Source: Trichomonas vaginalis G3
Lineage: Eukaryota; Parabasalia; Trichomonadida; Trichomonadidae
NCBI RefSeq assembly: GCF_026262505.1
Contig: NC_067207.1
Coordinates: 21,048,082 to 21,112,081 of the forward strand
DNA length: 64,000 nt
Reading direction: 5' to 3'
The notes below the pieces were generated by a model. The model made no database searches. It saw only the letters and a list, made by a program, of their open reading frames with translations, and had not been told where the DNA came from. Each line of letters starts with the position of its first letter. Within the stretch, counting starts at the first letter, position 1. Positions 1 to 9,754 of the stretch are shown here, one piece after another. A program made the position numbers and the translations under genes.

Positions 1-2064
1 CTTTGCTGGCTTTGAGTGCAGTACCGATGGCTTTCATAAAGCTTTTAACATATGTTACGACAGTGAAGATGGTTCAGTGAGTGAAAGCATTTGGGGTCAG
101 AACTGTGCAACAGAATTTTTGGAGCGACTTCCTGACAAGAGTTTAATATATTTCCATAACCTCAGTTATGATATAAACTTCATCTTAAGACACATGACAG
201 AAGTGAAAGGAACTCCCATCATTAAAGGTTCACGAACAATGCAAATAACTGGCTTATATAAAGGAAGGGCAATTATTATAAAAGACTCTTACAGTGTTAT
301 AAATAAGAAGCTTAAACTATTTCCTGCTATGTTTAACTTACAAACAGGACCGAAAGAAGTATTTCCATACACTACTACAGCAGTGTTTTGTTAGCAAATG
401 ACAACAGAACTGGTGTCATTTCTGAAGCATGTAAGTTTATCCGGGATGCAGATACATTCATGAAAAACATAGATTCCATCAAAGGTTGCAGAATAGATGA
501 GAACCACTTCGACTTAGAAAAGTATAGCACATTTTATTGCAAACAAGATGTAAGAATTTTAAGAGAAGGTTTTGTTAAGTTCCGCAATGACATATTGAAA
601 GAATTTGATTTAAACGTTTATGACTACGTTAGTATTTGTTCAATTGCTAACAAATTATTTGAGAACAGAGTGTACTTCCCGAATGGAAATTTATATGACC
701 TCTCAAATAAACCAAGAGAATTTATTTCACGCTGTATTCAAGGTGGAAGATGTATGTTGTCAGATAACATTAAACAAAAGAGCGAAAAGAAACTCATTGC
801 TGACTTCGACGCTGTTTCATTATATCCATCAGCTATAGCAAGACTTTATACTTTAGAAGGTATTCCAAAGGTTATGAAGAAAGAAATGTTAAGCACAGAG
901 TATCTCATGAGACATTTATTCGATGACGACCAAAAGGAACCCATTGGTGAAAAGTTTATGTCTGGCTTCTTTGTTCTCATTAAGATAACAGAGATTGGAA
1001 TACATAGACACTTTCCTTTAATAGTTTGTGACCCTGAACTAAATCCAGAACTTAACGTTCCCAGAAGTTCAAACACTTGCTGTTTAATGTATGTTGACCA
1101 TATAACATTACAAGACCTCATAAAATATCAAGGTGTCAAATGTGAAGTGTTGCAAGGATACTATTACGATGGAAACAGAGATATTAGAATAAGAGATGAA
1201 GTAAAGAAGTTGTTTGAGTTAAGGTTAAAGTATAAGAAAGAAGGAAATCCTTTGCAAGAAAATATAAAGCTCATTCTGAACAGTATTTATGGCAAAACTA
1301 TTCTATCTCCTATTGAGTCAAAAATAACCATAGTAAATGACAAAGATGCTATAAGATATGCCATCAGAAACTACAACCATATAGTGAAGTTCGAAGGTTT
1401 GGATGGTTCAGATAAAACTATTTTCAAGCTAACGAAAAGTATTTGCAGACACTTTAACTTCTGTCCACTTGGTGTTAACATTCTGTCTATGTCGAAGAGA
1501 ATAATGTGTGAAGTATTCTGTACTGCTGAGGACTTAGGAATGGACATCTTTTATAGCGATACGGACAGTATGCATCTCTACAATGAAGATATCCCTCGTT
1601 TAGCTGAAGAGTTTGAGAAACGTTATGGAAGAGTTCTCATTGGTAAAAACCTTGGTCAATTTCATAGCGACTTTGCAGAAATCACACCTGGAAAACAAAG
1701 TTTAGCATACAAGTCAATATTTTGTGGAAAGAAGACTTACATAGACTTACTCACGAATGATTTAAATGAAGTTGCATTTCACTGCAGAATGAAAGGCGTG
1801 AAGCAAGATGTTATTGCTTTAACCGCTAATGAAATGTTTCCTGACTCTGTTCAGTGTTTCTATGATGAAGATAAAGGTTTAATGGTTCCGCAAGGAACAT
1901 ATGACAAAGACTCTGAGTTCAGTTTAATGAAACTTTACAAAGCACTTTATGACGGTCAAGAGATTGGATTTGACTTATGTAAGTCATGTCAACCTTGCTT
2001 TGAAGAGAAGTTTAACTTCTCAATAACGACTAAAACAAGCTTTATTCGTAAGTTGAAGTTCTGA
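1..2064 (+). pseudogene. Maverick DNA polymerase B remains
   Basis: This belongs to the family B, protein-primed-type polymerase of Mavericks. An exonuclease-type YCKQDV motif lies near base 540. Palm motif A (DFDAVSLYPS) is near 800, motif B (NSIYGK) near 1280 and motif C (YSDTDS) near 1555. The N-terminal part lies beyond the left edge. The visible gene is broken about once. It converges on the next gene, with a short spacer that carries a perfect 12-bp palindrome. Confidence 0.85.
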
Positions 2065-2134
2065 GGTCATGAATGCGAAAAATAATGAGGTCATTTATTT
2101 TTGTCAGCAGTGAGACCATTCATGATAAAAATAA

Positions 2135-2146
2135 GCCGCTAGCGGC
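2135..2146. repeat. perfect palindrome GCCGCTAGCGGC
   Basis: A 12-bp GC-rich palindrome in the spacer between the convergent PolB and penton-type genes of the Maverick. It is strikingly GC-rich for this AT-rich sequence. It could form a short hairpin or bind a dimeric protein. Confidence 0.5.
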
Positions 2147-2169
2147 AAGGGCGAAGCCCATGTGGTCAT

Positions 2170-3027
2170 TTACAATACTGCGATGGTAGAGTTTAAGAGT
2201 TGTGCTTCAATGTAGAGACAGTCCTTATGGTCTAGAGGTAAGAACACTGGGCAGTTATGGTCATGAGTGGAGAACATGTCTATCCAAAACTCACGATTGA
2301 AGCCAGTTAATTTATAGTATTTAAGGTTAGGAAGTGGTGAAGTTCTTGTATGACCAATGAACTCATTTTCAACTCCCTTACTTAAGTTTGAATATAATAT
2401 AGCTTGCTTTCTATCCCAAATGCCAGGTGTTACAATCTTTGAAAATTCATTTTTCCTCGGAAACATTGCATCATAATTGAAAACATTTTTGAAATCATCA
2501 CTTGGTTCAGAGATTTGAAATCTTATACGTAATGGATTTTCTTTCTCTTTAGCGACTTCATTGAATGGTGAGAATACAATGAATTGACAGTCATGAGTTC
2601 CATCAGCATTTTCATTAAATTCATAATGAAAGTCTATAAGTTGTGGCCGACTACCTTCTTCTTTCAGTTGTGCAAGAAACTCACGTAGAGGCTGTAAAGT
2701 TTGTACTTCAATGTTGAACTTTTTCTCGAACATCTCATTATATGAAATCATACAGTCTTCTAACGTTGTATCGTCTTTAAAGTATTTGTATATGTGAATG
2801 TTTTGGGCGCTTAAAGACTGTTCGTCATTTTCTATCTCGACTTGAAGTATAAAGTCAACCTTTCTGAAAGCACGTGTTATATACATAGATGTTATGCCAA
2901 TGTACTTCTCTTCATTTATGTTCACAATCCAGTCTGTTGGAAACTTAAACATTACTCTGTTCCCCTTTATTTTGACGTCAGGGTTTTCACTACTGAACGC
3001 AACAGATAAAGGTATTTGTCTATACAT
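2170..3027 (-). CDS. Maverick candidate minor capsid (penton-type) protein
   Basis: A 285-aa protein, whole in this copy, with no transmembrane segment and a beta-rich look. The C-terminal end has an LPLDH..LYIEAQLL-like strand pattern, as is common in jelly-roll virion proteins. Its size and its position between PolB and the capsid gene fit the minor capsid or penton protein of Polintons. That assignment is an inference from composition and context, not from a decisive motif. The start is supported by a TTTTTATCCG motif six bases upstream of the ATG, shared with other genes of the element. Confidence 0.45.
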   Translation of the reverse strand: MYRQIPLSVAFSSENPDVKIKGNRVMFKFPTDWIVNINEEKYIGITSMYITRAFRKVDFILQVEIENDEQSLSAQNIHIYKYFKDDTTLEDCMISYNEMFEKKFNIEVQTLQPLREFLAQLKEEGSRPQLIDFHYEFNENADGTHDCQFIVFSPFNEVAKEKENPLRIRFQISEPSDDFKNVFNYDAMFPRKNEFSKIVTPGIWDRKQAILYSNLSKGVENEFIGHTRTSPLPNLKYYKLTGFNREFWIDMFSTHDHNCPVFLPLDHKDCLYIEAQLLNSTIAVL

Positions 3028-3033
3028 TTAATT

Positions 3034-3043
3034 CGGATAAAAA
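3034..3043 (-). promoter_or_regulatory. Maverick start-proximal motif TTTTTATCCG
   Basis: Same motif on the minus strand, six bases before the ATG at 3027 of the candidate penton gene. Confidence 0.5.
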
Positions 3044-3051
3044 TAAACCAT

Positions 3052-3291
3052 TTACTCTTTCTTTGCTTCAGCTTCTTCTCTAGCTTTTTTCGCCAGTAGT
3101 CTTGGGTTCTTTTGTCTTCCAGCAGCTAATGCAGCAAGTTGTTTTTCACTAAGTTTTCTCTTTGGTCTCTCTGGCTTTTGTTCTTGTTTTTGTTCCTTCA
3201 GTTCGGATAAAATTTGCTCACGAATTTCTTTCTTCAATGCTTCAACATCTATGACCCCTTGGGTCTTGTCCGTAGGGCTTGTCTGAGTCAT
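3052..3291 (-). CDS. Maverick small basic/charged protein, unknown
   Basis: A 79-aa protein very rich in Lys, Glu and Gln. A helical stretch from about residue 15 to 45 is followed by a basic tail with a KRKLSEKQLAALAAGRQKNP-type patch, reminiscent of small DNA-binding virion proteins. It lies in the same direction as, and just upstream of, the candidate penton gene. It is divergent from the next small gene. A TTTTTATCTG motif sits seven bases before the ATG. The function is not recognised. Confidence 0.5.
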   Translation of the reverse strand: MTQTSPTDKTQGVIDVEALKKEIREQILSELKEQKQEQKPERPKRKLSEKQLAALAAGRQKNPRLLAKKAREEAEAKKE

Positions 3292-3298
3292 TTGACTG

Positions 3299-3308
3299 CA
3301 GATAAAAA
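3299..3308 (-). promoter_or_regulatory. Maverick start-proximal motif TTTTTATCTG
   Basis: Same motif on the minus strand, seven bases before the ATG at 3291. Confidence 0.5.
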
Positions 3309-3337
3309 AACAAAATTAAAACTTTAACCGATGTAAA

Positions 3338-3771
3338 ATGAGCTTGTCAAAATCAGAGCGAGAGTCTATTATATTAAATGACGCAAGAGGAATACAACAT
3401 CCTTTCTATTACGTAAGTCAGAGTAAAGATGGTAAAATATACGTAAGAAAAAGAAAGGTTCCATTAGCGAATGCAGAAAGCGACAACATTAAGGTGTATG
3501 GCAATGGTGAAGTCCACGAAGTCCATGTTAACCTTCTATTCAAACTGAAAAGTCAATAGAACCAGAAGAAAAGAAGCCAGATGTACTTTCAATAACGAAC
3601 CAAGAGCTTATTGCAAAGTTCGTGAATTTCATTGAAAAACAAACCGAGTCAAAGAATCCTGACCCGCCAGTGAAAGAAGTTGAGACAAAAGAGAATGTAC
3701 AGTTCATTGAAAATGTCAAGAAACAACTTCCACCACGAATGCCAAGAAGAAGAGTGAGAATAATGAAGTAA
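3338..3771 (+). CDS. Maverick small-protein region, partly decayed
   Basis: The first part encodes a small protein with an FYY..SKDGKIYVRKRKVPL motif. The same motif recurs in the small protein at 5893-6111. The rest of the interval also has coding-like composition, is acidic then basic, and ends in an Arg-rich tail. It may be one broken gene (about one break) or two small ones. It sits directly upstream of the capsid gene. The function is unknown. Confidence 0.4.
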
Positions 3772-3778
3772 ATAGATA

Positions 3779-3788
3779 TTTTTATCTG
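3779..3788 (+). promoter_or_regulatory. Maverick start-proximal motif TTTTTATCTG (capsid gene)
   Basis: One of five copies of TTTTTAT[CT][CT]G found 6-10 bases upstream of start codons in the element. It differs from the host TCAYTW initiator. A promoter or initiator role is inferred from position and recurrence. Confidence 0.5.
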
Positions 3789-3798
3789 AAGTAAATAC

Positions 3799-5373
3799 AT
3801 GCAGAACGAACAGTTAAACGAATTTACTCCAGCAGAGCATATTCATCAGATTCGCTCATATTTCGATATCATAGACAATGCAGTTCAAATTGGTGACACT
3901 AATAGAAAATATTCTGACGCAAAGATTCCATCACAACCTGGAACTGCTAAAGATAACACATGGGTAACATTCAATCTCTCACCTCCTGGTGAAAATATGT
4001 TGGACCTTTACAATACATTCATTACGTATAAAATGGAAGGTCAATTTATTGTAGATAAAGAAATTGGTTCAGGTTCCAATAAAACAAACCCACCAGGATT
4101 TTGGATTGGTTTCGATGACGCTTTCTATGCAGTTGCTGGATATCAAATCCTTGCAAATGGTCGTATCGTATATTCTCAAGACAACGCAAGAGAAGAAGCA
4201 TATATAACTTCAAACTCACAAACTACCGAACAAATAAAGAAAGTAGATGTTTTCTCAAAGACTCGACATGAAGATGTATGGAGTCATTCGGGAACATGCA
4301 GAACAGGACAAATTGTTAGTGGTCCAATTACAGCAGGAAAATCATTTGATTTTAAGCTTCGTTTAAGAATTCCTGTTAGAAGATTCCTTCCATTAGAAGC
4401 TATTCGATTTATTCCAGCTTTTGCAGGAAACATTCAGCTTAAAGTAAAGTTCAGTAGCGACGCCTTACAATGCACATCTATATCTGTAAATGATATCATT
4501 GCTTTCAATCCAACTCTTAAAGTTGCATTTGCTTCAGATTCAAATCCACCGACAAATAAATTTGTTCCATGGAATGAACCATTCACTATGATAACGAAGG
4601 CAGTAGAAGCTAGTGGAACAGTTACTATTACAACTGTAACCCAGCAACTATTTCGAACAAAGATGGATTTTAATGAATGTTTCATTCATCCAAAGTCATT
4701 CTCTTTAGACCCTAACATTTATACAGAACTTGTAGAACATTATACAAACGAGGCTTTATGTTTTCCTGTTAAAGTTATGGATTGGATTCCTATGGACGGT
4801 TCATTCTCAAAGAATACAGATAGTTCAAGTGCAACATTTACAGCAGCTTATACGCCTATTAATGTTAAAAGTATTTGGGCACTATTTAGAAAGAAAGACA
4901 ACTATTATGTTAATTTTGAGAACCCTAAGTTTAAATATCTTCAGCTTTCCATGGGAGCTTATGGAAATATGCCTGCAGAACCTGAAAAATCATATGGACC
5001 TGTATTTTATGAAATGGTTGCGAACGCCTGCAATACAAACAATGATATGATAGGATTTAATGAAGATGTTATGAGGTCATTGGTGGATGATGGTAGTGTG
5101 GAACATAAATGGGATAGCTATGACAACACACATTTCTTATGTGGTTTTCCAACAGAAGTGGACTTTTGCTTCCAGCAAGGTCAAACATCTACTGCTCCAA
5201 TAACATACAAATTGTCTGTTAAAGGACCTATTGAACTAGCAACTGAAAATGTACCAAAGCCACTTATTGGATTTATGAGGGATTGTTGCTTTGCCATTCA
5301 GGTAAGACAGTCAGGCATCCCCATAATAAGATTAGATGACTATAACTTAGCTACGGACGACAGTGAGGAATAA
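3799..5373 (+). CDS. Maverick major capsid protein candidate
   Basis: A 524-aa protein, whole, with no transmembrane segment and many beta-strand-like alternating patterns. It is the largest structural-type gene in the visible element. Its length and its position next to a small membrane protein fit the double jelly-roll major capsid protein predicted for Polintons. A TTTTTATCTG motif lies ten bases before the ATG. The family call comes from size, context and general pattern. A fold prediction showing two jelly rolls would settle it. Confidence 0.65.
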   Translation: MQNEQLNEFTPAEHIHQIRSYFDIIDNAVQIGDTNRKYSDAKIPSQPGTAKDNTWVTFNLSPPGENMLDLYNTFITYKMEGQFIVDKEIGSGSNKTNPPGFWIGFDDAFYAVAGYQILANGRIVYSQDNAREEAYITSNSQTTEQIKKVDVFSKTRHEDVWSHSGTCRTGQIVSGPITAGKSFDFKLRLRIPVRRFLPLEAIRFIPAFAGNIQLKVKFSSDALQCTSISVNDIIAFNPTLKVAFASDSNPPTNKFVPWNEPFTMITKAVEASGTVTITTVTQQLFRTKMDFNECFIHPKSFSLDPNIYTELVEHYTNEALCFPVKVMDWIPMDGSFSKNTDSSSATFTAAYTPINVKSIWALFRKKDNYYVNFENPKFKYLQLSMGAYGNMPAEPEKSYGPVFYEMVANACNTNNDMIGFNEDVMRSLVDDGSVEHKWDSYDNTHFLCGFPTEVDFCFQQGQTSTAPITYKLSVKGPIELATENVPKPLIGFMRDCCFAIQVRQSGIPIIRLDDYNLATDDSEE

Positions 5374-5403
5374 AGGATGAACGTTTATTTTTAAAGCTTA
5401 TAA

Positions 5404-5844
5404 ATGAGTTCTTCATCAAGCTCTCGCGAACCTTCACCATCTATGAAACAAACTTTACCAAACGATTATGGAGCACCTATTGAATATTTCTTACGAGCTG
5501 CACAATGGCAAAGAGCAGTCTCACCAAGGTTAGGTGTTCCACCAGCTCCTGTCAAAAATAGCATTTGGTCAAGTCCTTATATAAGATATGGTCTCCCACT
5601 AGGTTTGCTAGCTACAGCAGGAGCAGTTATGATGTTGAAAAGAAACAAAGCAAATGTTGTAAATAATACTGAAGTAGCTGAAGTTAAACAAACTCCAACA
5701 CCTTCACAAGCAAAACCTTCAATGACTCCTGAACCTATGAAAGTACAAACTCCTGTTCAAAAGTCAACTCCTAAACCGACTCCAACATTTAAACCAGAAC
5801 CTACTCCTCAAATAAATCGTAAAACTCCTGCGTTTCCTTACTGA
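5404..5844 (+). CDS. Maverick single-pass membrane protein, Pro/Thr-rich tail
   Basis: A 146-aa protein. Residues 1-50 are polar. One hydrophobic segment at about 60-78 (GLPLGLLATAGAVMML) is followed by a basic stop-transfer KRNK. The C-terminal 60 residues are rich in Pro, Thr and Lys. It lies 30 bases after the capsid gene on the same strand, so a minor virion membrane protein is plausible. There is no recognised family. The upstream region has a looser TTTATTTTTAAAG version of the motif seen before other genes of this element. Confidence 0.5.
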   Translation: MSSSSSSREPSPSMKQTLPNDYGAPIEYFLRAAQWQRAVSPRLGVPPAPVKNSIWSSPYIRYGLPLGLLATAGAVMMLKRNKANVVNNTEVAEVKQTPTPSQAKPSMTPEPMKVQTPVQKSTPKPTPTFKPEPTPQINRKTPAFPY

Positions 5845-5876
5845 AAAAATAACGTTATTTTTATTTAATATTAAAA

Positions 5877-5886
5877 TTTTTATTTG
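5877..5886 (+). promoter_or_regulatory. Maverick start-proximal motif TTTTTATTTG
   Basis: Same motif, six bases before the ATG at 5893. It decides the start of that small gene. Confidence 0.5.
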
Positions 5887-5892
5887 ATTGAA

Positions 5893-6111
5893 ATGACAAA
5901 TAAAGTCACTGAAGCAATGAAACAAAAGTTTTTGGTAGAATACATTAAATCAGGAGCGGTTCCAGAAGGTTTTTACGTTCATACTATGAAGGATGGTAGA
6001 GTTCAGTTTAGAAAGATAAAGCAACCATTAGATAAAGAAGGAATTTTGAGAAAGATTAAACTTCATGAGGACAACATTGCTGAACTTAAGAAGAAGCTAG
6101 AAGAGTTATAA
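5893..6111 (+). CDS. Maverick small protein with KDG..RK..PL motif
   Basis: A 72-aa protein. Its core, FYVHTMKDGRVQFRKIKQPL, resembles the core of the small protein at 3338. It ends in a short Lys/Glu coiled-coil segment. The start is taken at 5893 because a TTTTTATTTG motif ends six bases upstream and nothing supports the earlier in-frame codons. The function is unknown. Confidence 0.5.
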   Translation: MTNKVTEAMKQKFLVEYIKSGAVPEGFYVHTMKDGRVQFRKIKQPLDKEGILRKIKLHEDNIAELKKKLEEL

Positions 6112-6247
6112 AGCAATGAATTCAACAGGGTGAAAAAAGAGGTGAGATCTCACCACTTCACCTAAATTTATTTTTGTGCTATGTTTTCATACGTGTGGGA
6201 GTGGTGATATTATTAATTTTTAAGTTTATTTTTTATTTTACTGAAAA

Positions 6248-6257
6248 TTTTTATTTG
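6248..6257 (+). promoter_or_regulatory. Maverick start-proximal motif TTTTTATTTG
   Basis: Same motif, seven bases before the ATG at 6265. Confidence 0.5.
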
Positions 6258-6264
6258 GATGTAA

Positions 6265-6549
6265 ATGACAGAACAAAAGCAACTCATTCGAATTCCACAG
6301 TATAACAAACATACATTTAAACATTTATTCTTCCTTCCTGAGCATAACATGTTCTTTCAAATACATCCGAGACCAGTTGACTTTTCATTGACTGTGTATA
6401 AAGATAGAAATAGTTATATCATTAAACCATACGATGACGAAGGTAAGTTATGTAAATTGTACGTTAAGAAGTTAGAGAAAGTTTATGGCTTCAAGTATGA
6501 CTACAATAGGGTTAACACTGATGATGAAGATATTGAGGAAAATTTATGA
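6265..6549 (+). CDS. Maverick small protein, unknown
   Basis: A 94-aa protein, rich in aromatic and charged residues with an acidic C-terminus (DDEDIEE). No family is recognised. A TTTTTATTTG motif lies seven bases before the ATG, as for other genes of the element, which argues that it belongs to the Maverick and not to the host. It is followed by short TTAGTGAG-type repeats near the presumed end of the element. Confidence 0.45.
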   Translation: MTEQKQLIRIPQYNKHTFKHLFFLPEHNMFFQIHPRPVDFSLTVYKDRNSYIIKPYDDEGKLCKLYVKKLEKVYGFKYDYNRVNTDDEDIEENL

Positions 6550-6615
6550 GAACATTAGTGAAGTCGTTAGTGAGAACGATAGTGAGAACGTTTATTTTTT
6601 ACATTAGTGAGTTCG

Positions 6616-6909
6616 TTAGTGAAGTGGGTGGCGGCTTTGTAAAGTGTCAAATTCACAAGTATTGGGTAAGGTGGAACGCAGTGCCGCCGTACCCAAGACT
6701 TGTATACTAACTGATGTGGGATATAAGAAATTTATAACATCATCTTTATTCATTTTTCCATCATAATCGAAATCATTTAAAAACTCGGCAAATTTTTTAC
6801 AATTTCTTAAATAATATTTATCAACTTCATAACCCGCCTCCTCTAATATATCCTTTATTTCCTCGTTTGTGAATCCTAAATTTTTAACATCGTTAGTTTT
6901 GACGCTCAT
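6616..6909 (-). CDS. short hypothetical protein across a possible element junction
   Basis: The first 65 residues look like an ordinary acidic helical protein, with an EF-hand-like DFDYDGKMNKDD stretch. The last 30 or so residues are read through a GC-rich hairpin patch at 6626-6694 and have no coding character. The reading frame may therefore be an intact small gene cut short at its 3' end by the element junction. The ATG at 6909 is preferred over an upstream one at 6918. It could belong to the Maverick or to the host. Confidence 0.3.
   Translation of the reverse strand: MSVKTNDVKNLGFTNEEIKDILEEAGYEVDKYYLRNCKKFAEFLNDFDYDGKMNKDDVINFLYPTSVSIQVLGTAALRSTLPNTCEFDTLQSRHPLH
6626..6694. repeat. GC-rich imperfect hairpin, 69 bp
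   Basis: GGGTGGCGGC at 6626-6635 is matched by GCCGCCGTACCC at 6683-6694 in inverse orientation. The patch is much more GC-rich than its surroundings and lies just after the TTAGTGAG repeats, near the presumed Maverick end. Confidence 0.4.
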
Positions 6910-6918
6910 TTCATACAA

Positions 6919-7837
6919 AATAAAAAAATAAAATAATAAACATAACTAAGTTTTAATTTTTCGTAAGACATGAATTTTTAAAGTTTATTTTTTAAAAATT
7001 TTTTTATTTTTTATTTTATTCATGAAAATAATTATTTCTAATTTCTTTTACTCGTTTATGAGGTCTTTGATTATGACTCCATTGATTCCATTCAGGATTT
7101 AAACAATGTTTAATTAATCGCGGAATATCTGACATCATCTATATATATAGCTTCTTTTATAAAAGATAAAAAATAAATTATTTTAAAATTAATGTTAATT
7201 TTTTTAAAATGTGTTTAGTATATAATATTTATTACTAATTTATTTAATAATGTCGCACTTTCTTACAAATTCATGACTAAAAAAACGTAAGAAAAAATTT
7301 TTATATCAGTAATTGGTTTAACAACGTTTATTTTTTGTTGAACATTTTCACTTTCATTTATTTCTTCCTCCTCTGTTTCATTTATTTTTAAAATCGGTTT
7401 CATTTATCATTAAATAAAAATTTTTTCATCTGTTGAAGAATTTAATGACTATTATGCTAATAATAAAAAATTATTTGAAGAATTGACAACGTGTAAATTG
7501 AATAAAATCATATGTTAAAAGAAATGATACAAAATCGTTCAATATTGAATAAAATCATATGTTAAAAGAAATGATACAAAATCGTTCAATATTGAATGAA
7601 ATCATATGTTTACAAAAAATGTCACACAACCCGCCCTCATATACTACTTTATTTTGTTAATTTGAATTTCACGAAAGATTTCCATTTTGGAACCACAAAT
7701 CACTGTGTGAACCCAAAACACGGAGAAAAAGAAGTATTTCAAAGGTTAAATTAACCTTGCGATTCAATACTGGTAACCTTCATAATTTTGGAGAACCCTC
7801 AGAAAAATTTATTTTTCTTACAATTTTTTCAAAATTT
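6919..7837. other. gene-free AT-rich stretch with a 47-bp tandem repeat
   Basis: No credible reading frame. From 7498 a 47-bp unit occurs twice exactly (7498-7544, 7545-7591), followed by a diverged third start to about 7611. The last 80 bases before the next gene are open in frame but look like leader sequence. Confidence 0.6.
7498..7611. repeat. tandem repeat, 47-bp unit, about 2.4 copies
   Basis: Two perfect copies beginning TTGAATAAAATCATATG, then a partial third copy with substitutions. Confidence 0.85.
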
Positions 7838-9226
7838 ATGAGTTCTACTCCGAAAAAGAAGCCTAAAAAGCCAACACTACCTCCAAATGAGATGTTTCAT
7901 GCAAAACTTCCTCATTACTCCAATGATCCAATCCCAGAAGAGTTCAAATTCCCTTCTTTCGATTTATACGTTAGACCAATCAAATATGAGTTAGCTCCTG
8001 ACCCTATTTTCCTTAACGAGAGACTAGTTCCCTATTACGAAGACATTGTCAATCAACTTACACCAGTGATTAATCAATTACTGAGTGATATTCACACATT
8101 AGAACAGAAAATTACACATAAATTAGATGAACAACCGATAAAGTACAAATTTAACTTCTTGAATGCTGATTTATGGCGAAAATTCAATACATTACTGGGA
8201 GAATTTAACAAAATTAAAAATAATTTACTGGTTTCACGACTTTCAATTATGGAGCGAAGAGTTGAGTTACTGATGAGGATCAATAATTTGGCAACATATC
8301 TTGCTGAACATCCGAAATATTTTTATATTAATATAATTCACGTGAATCAATCCTGGAAATCACTTGAATTCGATTACTTATCATCGTTATATCTTCAGTT
8401 CAAGGCAATAAAGCTATCAATAAGGGATATAGAGCAGCAATTACCTTTCATTCCTCATCCATTCTCAAAACCAGAAGAGAATGTCGATATGTTCAATCAT
8501 TTAATACAAGACGCAATCCAAACAGTCGATCCATTGACAGGATATATCCCTGCTTCAGACACATACGATACATTTTATTTTTTCCTCACGTCAAGGCATT
8601 CACCAGTTCGATTTCCGAAAAATTATGACTGGAAACCCATAAACTATACCAAATCCTTCAATTACATCATGCAAAAACTTACAGAATTCAGTAATATCCA
8701 ACCAAATACTCAAGAGTATCAAATCCTTCAAAGTTACACATCCACATACATTTTTGAGATGCTTTGTCTCATAGACAGAAACAATTCGAAGTGCCAAAAG
8801 CTTGACAACGCTTTTTACAAAAATTCTCTTAAACCAGTTAAAAAAGTCATTAAAAATCCCAGTTATCTATCACCAGATGAACAAGAAATGACTCCTCCTC
8901 AGTTATTTAAGAGCATTACGATGCTTTCTGGTCTAATTGGAGAATGTATCACTGCAACCTTCGAAAGTAACCCAGTTGATGTTTTGTTCCATATACAGAA
9001 GGCCAATCTTGCATTGATACTTGAATTATTAAGGAGAACTAAGAAATCAATGGAAGATCTCAAAATTAGTCAAGAATTGAAGTCATTTTGGGAGCTACTT
9101 CTATCAGCAACACAATCATCTGGTATTTGCTCAACAATTAAGTTTACAGAACAATGGCTAAACATTCAATCAGTACCTGATGAGTTTAAAAGTGCTGCAA
9201 AGGTTCCATTGGAGTTAATTAATTGA
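7838..9226 (+). CDS. conserved-looking hypothetical protein, 462 aa
   Basis: I do not recognise the family. The N-terminus is a basic KKKPKKPT tract, and the remainder is mostly helical with long Leu/Ile-rich helices and no membrane segment. The composition and even codon use support a real gene. The reading frame is open from 7757, but the ATG at 7838 is chosen for two reasons. The 27 upstream residues look like untranslated AT-rich leader, and Trichomonas leaders are typically only a few bases long: a TCAAAATTT stretch at 7829 could hold the start site. It is followed by a 640-base spacer. No partner is suggested by the context. Confidence 0.75.
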   Translation: MSSTPKKKPKKPTLPPNEMFHAKLPHYSNDPIPEEFKFPSFDLYVRPIKYELAPDPIFLNERLVPYYEDIVNQLTPVINQLLSDIHTLEQKITHKLDEQPIKYKFNFLNADLWRKFNTLLGEFNKIKNNLLVSRLSIMERRVELLMRINNLATYLAEHPKYFYINIIHVNQSWKSLEFDYLSSLYLQFKAIKLSIRDIEQQLPFIPHPFSKPEENVDMFNHLIQDAIQTVDPLTGYIPASDTYDTFYFFLTSRHSPVRFPKNYDWKPINYTKSFNYIMQKLTEFSNIQPNTQEYQILQSYTSTYIFEMLCLIDRNNSKCQKLDNAFYKNSLKPVKKVIKNPSYLSPDEQEMTPPQLFKSITMLSGLIGECITATFESNPVDVLFHIQKANLALILELLRRTKKSMEDLKISQELKSFWELLLSATQSSGICSTIKFTEQWLNIQSVPDEFKSAAKVPLELIN

Positions 9227-9754
9227 TATTTGTATATATATTATATATATTGTTTGTTATTAAATTTCTATTTTCTAATTTTTTGAAAATTATTTTTAAT
9301 TCTAACGAATTATATAAACTCATTTGCAAAAAATTGTTTCGGAAGTGTCTGAGATATAATATTTTTATTTTTTATTGAAAAATTACCCTAAAATTTTTAA
9401 TTTCCCTGAGATCAAAAAATTGATTCTAACTTAGTCAAATTTTAGCATTTGTTCATTATAGTATTACCATTATAAAGGCTCTATGATATCCTATACTTCC
9501 ATTTCAGTATTGGTCTCTATTATATTTCAAATAGTTCTATAATTTCGAAAAATTTCTCCATATTTGCGTTGCGAAGGTAAAAAATTAAGGATGTTTCAAG
9601 TTAAGAAAAAATGTGTTTGAAAAGTTAGTTGAATAAATAAAAGGGAAAAGTAATTATTCTTTTTCACTTTTTCAATTTGCCACCCAAATTTTGTGAAGTA
9701 TTCAAAATGAAAATGAAAAATTTTATTGAAAAAGTGCATAAAGAATGACAACCT

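Larger units (their letters stand above)
1..6720. mobile_element. Maverick/Polinton, right-hand part (fossil)
   Basis: A block of virus-like genes: protein-primed-type DNA polymerase B remains, a candidate minor capsid protein, a protein of double jelly-roll major-capsid size, a small membrane protein and several short charged proteins. The mix fits the Maverick/Polinton family, which is abundant in Trichomonas. The element continues past the left window edge, so the integrase, packaging ATPase, protease and the other terminal repeat are not visible. The right boundary is uncertain and is placed just after a run of short TTAGTGAG repeats and a GC-rich hairpin patch. The element is broken, with roughly a couple of breaks in the visible part. 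The main capsid gene looks whole, which suggests a fairly young insertion. Confidence 0.8.
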
